Source: Caulobacter zeae (GTDB taxonomy: Bacteria > Pseudomonadota > Alphaproteobacteria > Caulobacterales > Caulobacteraceae). From it: a DNA stretch of 64,000 bases. The notes below the pieces were generated by a model. The model had not been told where the DNA came from, made no database searches, and saw only the letters and a list, made by a program, of their open reading frames with translations. The translations under genes were made by a program, and so were the position numbers. Location of the stretch: NCBI RefSeq assembly GCF_002858925.1, contig NZ_PJRS01000018.1, forward strand, positions 124,001-188,000, read 5' to 3'. Positions 62,548 to 64,000 of this stretch are shown piece by piece (position 1 is the stretch's first letter; every line of letters starts with the position of its first letter).

Positions 62548-64000
62548 ATGTCCAAGCCGTTCGCCGCCAGCCGCCTGATCGCCGGCCTGCTCGCCACCAG
62601 CGCCCTGTCGGCGCCGCTGCTCGCCCACGCCGCCGAGGACGAGGCGCCCGACGCCGTCGAGGAGGTCATCGTCACCGGCCAGCGCGAGGCCCAGCGCGCC
62701 GCCATCGCCGTCAAGCGCGACGCCTTCGTGGTGTCCGACGTCGTCTCGGCCGACGACATCGGCAAGCTGCCCGACCACAACACCGCCGCCGCCCTGCGCC
62801 GCATTCCCGGCATTTCGGTGATGGAAGACCAGGGCGAGCCGCGCTTCCCGGTCATCCGCGGCCTGCGCTCGACCTACAACCGCACCACCATCGACGGCGC
62901 CCTGGTCGCCTCGGTCGACGAGAGCGGCCGCACCGTGCCGATGGACATCGTGCCCTCGGTGATGGCCGGCCGGCTGGAAGTCATCAAGACCGTGACGCCC
63001 GAGAACGACGGCAACGCCATCGGCGGCGTCATCAACGTCACCACCCGCAGCGCCTTCGACGCGGGCCGGCCGTTCTTCAACGGCATGGCCTCGTACGGCA
63101 GTTACGAACGCCACGGCGACGTGCGCAACGACAAGCCGTCCTACCGCCTGGCCTTCGCCGCCGGCCGCACCTTCGGTTCGGAAGACCAGTGGGGCGTGGT
63201 CATCGGCGCCTCGCACGAGCAGCTCGACTACGACATCCCGCAGGTCGAGGCCGCCGATCCCAGCGTGCGCGAATACACCGCCGCAGGCGCGCCGGTGCTG
63301 TCGGGCGCGGCCACCGGCAACGGCATCCAGGTGCCGACCCAGCTTCGCCTGTTCTGGTACAACAACACCAAGCAGCGCAGCGGTTTGAACGGCAAGATCG
63401 AGTACCGCCCGAACGACGACTTCCGCTGGGAGGCCTCGGCCCTGTTCTCGCGCATGGAGGACGACGAGGAGCGCATCGAGTACCGCATCGAGCCGCTCGG
63501 CAACGTCGCGGGCCAGACCGCCACCAGCGGCAGCTTCGCCCGCGGCCGCGGCATCATCCAGCTGAACCAGCCGATCACCAAGCGCGAGATCGGCATGGCC
63601 CGCACGGGCTTTGCCTGGAGCTTCGCGCCGCAGTGGAAGCTCGACGGCGACCTCGTCTACTCGCAGGCCGGCCTGGAGGTGCCCAACCACTCGGTCGAGT
63701 TCCGCACCGTCGACGCCCAGGGCGCCAACTACGGCTTCACCTACGACACCACCAACCCGCTGTTCCCCATCTTCACCTCGACCAACGAGGCGGCGATGCG
63801 CAACCCGGCCAACTACGTGCTGCAGCAGCACCGCGACGCCCTGACCAAGACCGACGAGAAGACCAGCCAGGCCCGCTTCAACCTGGCCTTCGACGACGAC
63901 GGCGCCTGGAAGGCCAAGGTCGGCGGCGTGCTGCGCTCGACCAAGCGCGACTTCACCAGCAGCCAGGTCAACTACCGCGCCGGGACGGGCTTCACCTACA
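62548..64000 (+). CDS. TonB-dependent receptor, 3' end beyond the window
   Basis: The first 484 residues of a large receptor. The leader ends PLLAHA; TonB box VEEVIVTGQREAQ; the plug has FVVSDVVSADDIGKLPDHNTA, read as SADDIGKLPDHN, then LRRIPGISVMEDQGEPRFPVIRGL in parts, and VEVIKTVTPENDGNAIGGVINV-like segment LEVIKTVTPENDGNAIGG. The KLPD and PENDGNAIGG motifs define the subclass often tied to sugar uptake in Caulobacter. AGAGGGG lies 5 bases before the ATG. The barrel is cut by the window edge. Confidence 0.9.
   Translation, partial: MSKPFAASRLIAGLLATSALSAPLLAHAAEDEAPDAVEEVIVTGQREAQRAAIAVKRDAFVVSDVVSADDIGKLPDHNTAAALRRIPGISVMEDQGEPRFPVIRGLRSTYNRTTIDGALVASVDESGRTVPMDIVPSVMAGRLEVIKTVTPENDGNAIGGVINVTTRSAFDAGRPFFNGMASYGSYERHGDVRNDKPSYRLAFAAGRTFGSEDQWGVVIGASHEQLDYDIPQVEAADPSVREYTAAGAPVLSGAATGNGIQVPTQLRLFWYNNTKQRSGLNGKIEYRPNDDFRWEASALFSRMEDDEERIEYRIEPLGNVAGQTATSGSFARGRGIIQLNQPITKREIGMARTGFAWSFAPQWKLDGDLVYSQAGLEVPNHSVEFRTVDAQGANYGFTYDTTNPLFPIFTSTNEAAMRNPANYVLQQHRDALTKTDEKTSQARFNLAFDDDGAWKAKVGGVLRSTKRDFTSSQVNYRAGTGFTY

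Overview
The window is about 67% GC, rich in TonB-dependent receptors, and uses many ATGA stop/start overlaps. It carries guaB, rsmB, guaA, hspQ, phhA and an alphaproteobacterial LexA box (GTTC-N7-GTTC). All of this fits an alphaproteobacterium of the Caulobacter type; the genus is an inference from gene content. No rRNA, tRNA or CRISPR array was seen.

Layout. 1-4033 (minus) is a tight four-gene operon: response regulator, TPR/YaiO-type outer-membrane protein, HEAT-repeat protein, processive family-2 glycosyltransferase. It looks like an exopolysaccharide synthesis and export unit. 4221-13927 is mostly housekeeping: 3D-domain protein, GST, S1/P1 nuclease, Nudix, ferredoxin-like protein, TlyA, a LytTR regulator divergent from an acyltransferase, phenylalanine hydroxylase, HspQ, Ppx/GppA and RlmE. 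13935-15098 holds a secreted-protein gene broken by an in-frame TAG and a VapBC pair with a palindromic candidate operator. 15188-19924 is guaB, MAPEG, rsmB, guaA.

19925-32230 is best read as a roughly 12.3-kb genomic island in the 3' end of guaA. A P4-type integrase lies directly after guaA. A second copy of the guaA 3' end (coding IEWE-stop) sits at 32211-32225, joined to a classic UUCG-loop terminator that was probably the original guaA terminator. Inside are an AlpA-like regulator, a truncated ParB-like gene behind a run of hairpins, an SOS-box-controlled DNA-repair cluster (unknown frameshifted gene, AlkB-like, small protein, exonuclease III, and a divergent 3'-5' exonuclease), a GH26 glycosidase and a thermonuclease. 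The right part is AT-rich and defence-like: a PD-(D/E)xK nuclease of unknown family, a DUF4238 protein, an integrase remnant and a membrane-anchored DUF2971 protein.

32379-44074: an AraC regulator, a 1972-residue glycine-rich autotransporter with a 1.27-kb internal tandem duplication, a short decay zone with a gutted GntR regulator and a broken sugar-symporter gene, then ybbP-ybbA divergent from a TesA-like esterase. 44155-53194 is a peptide-uptake module: two TonB receptors, an S9 peptidase and an M20 peptidase. 53436-62214 is a ferric-siderophore module: ECF sigma factor, FecR, an STN-domain receptor, DUF3325, PepSY and DUF3649-like membrane proteins, and a divergent siderophore receptor with a candidate Fur box. 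The window ends inside a fifth TonB receptor. Long open frames opposite glycine-rich or receptor genes are high-GC shadows and were left out.
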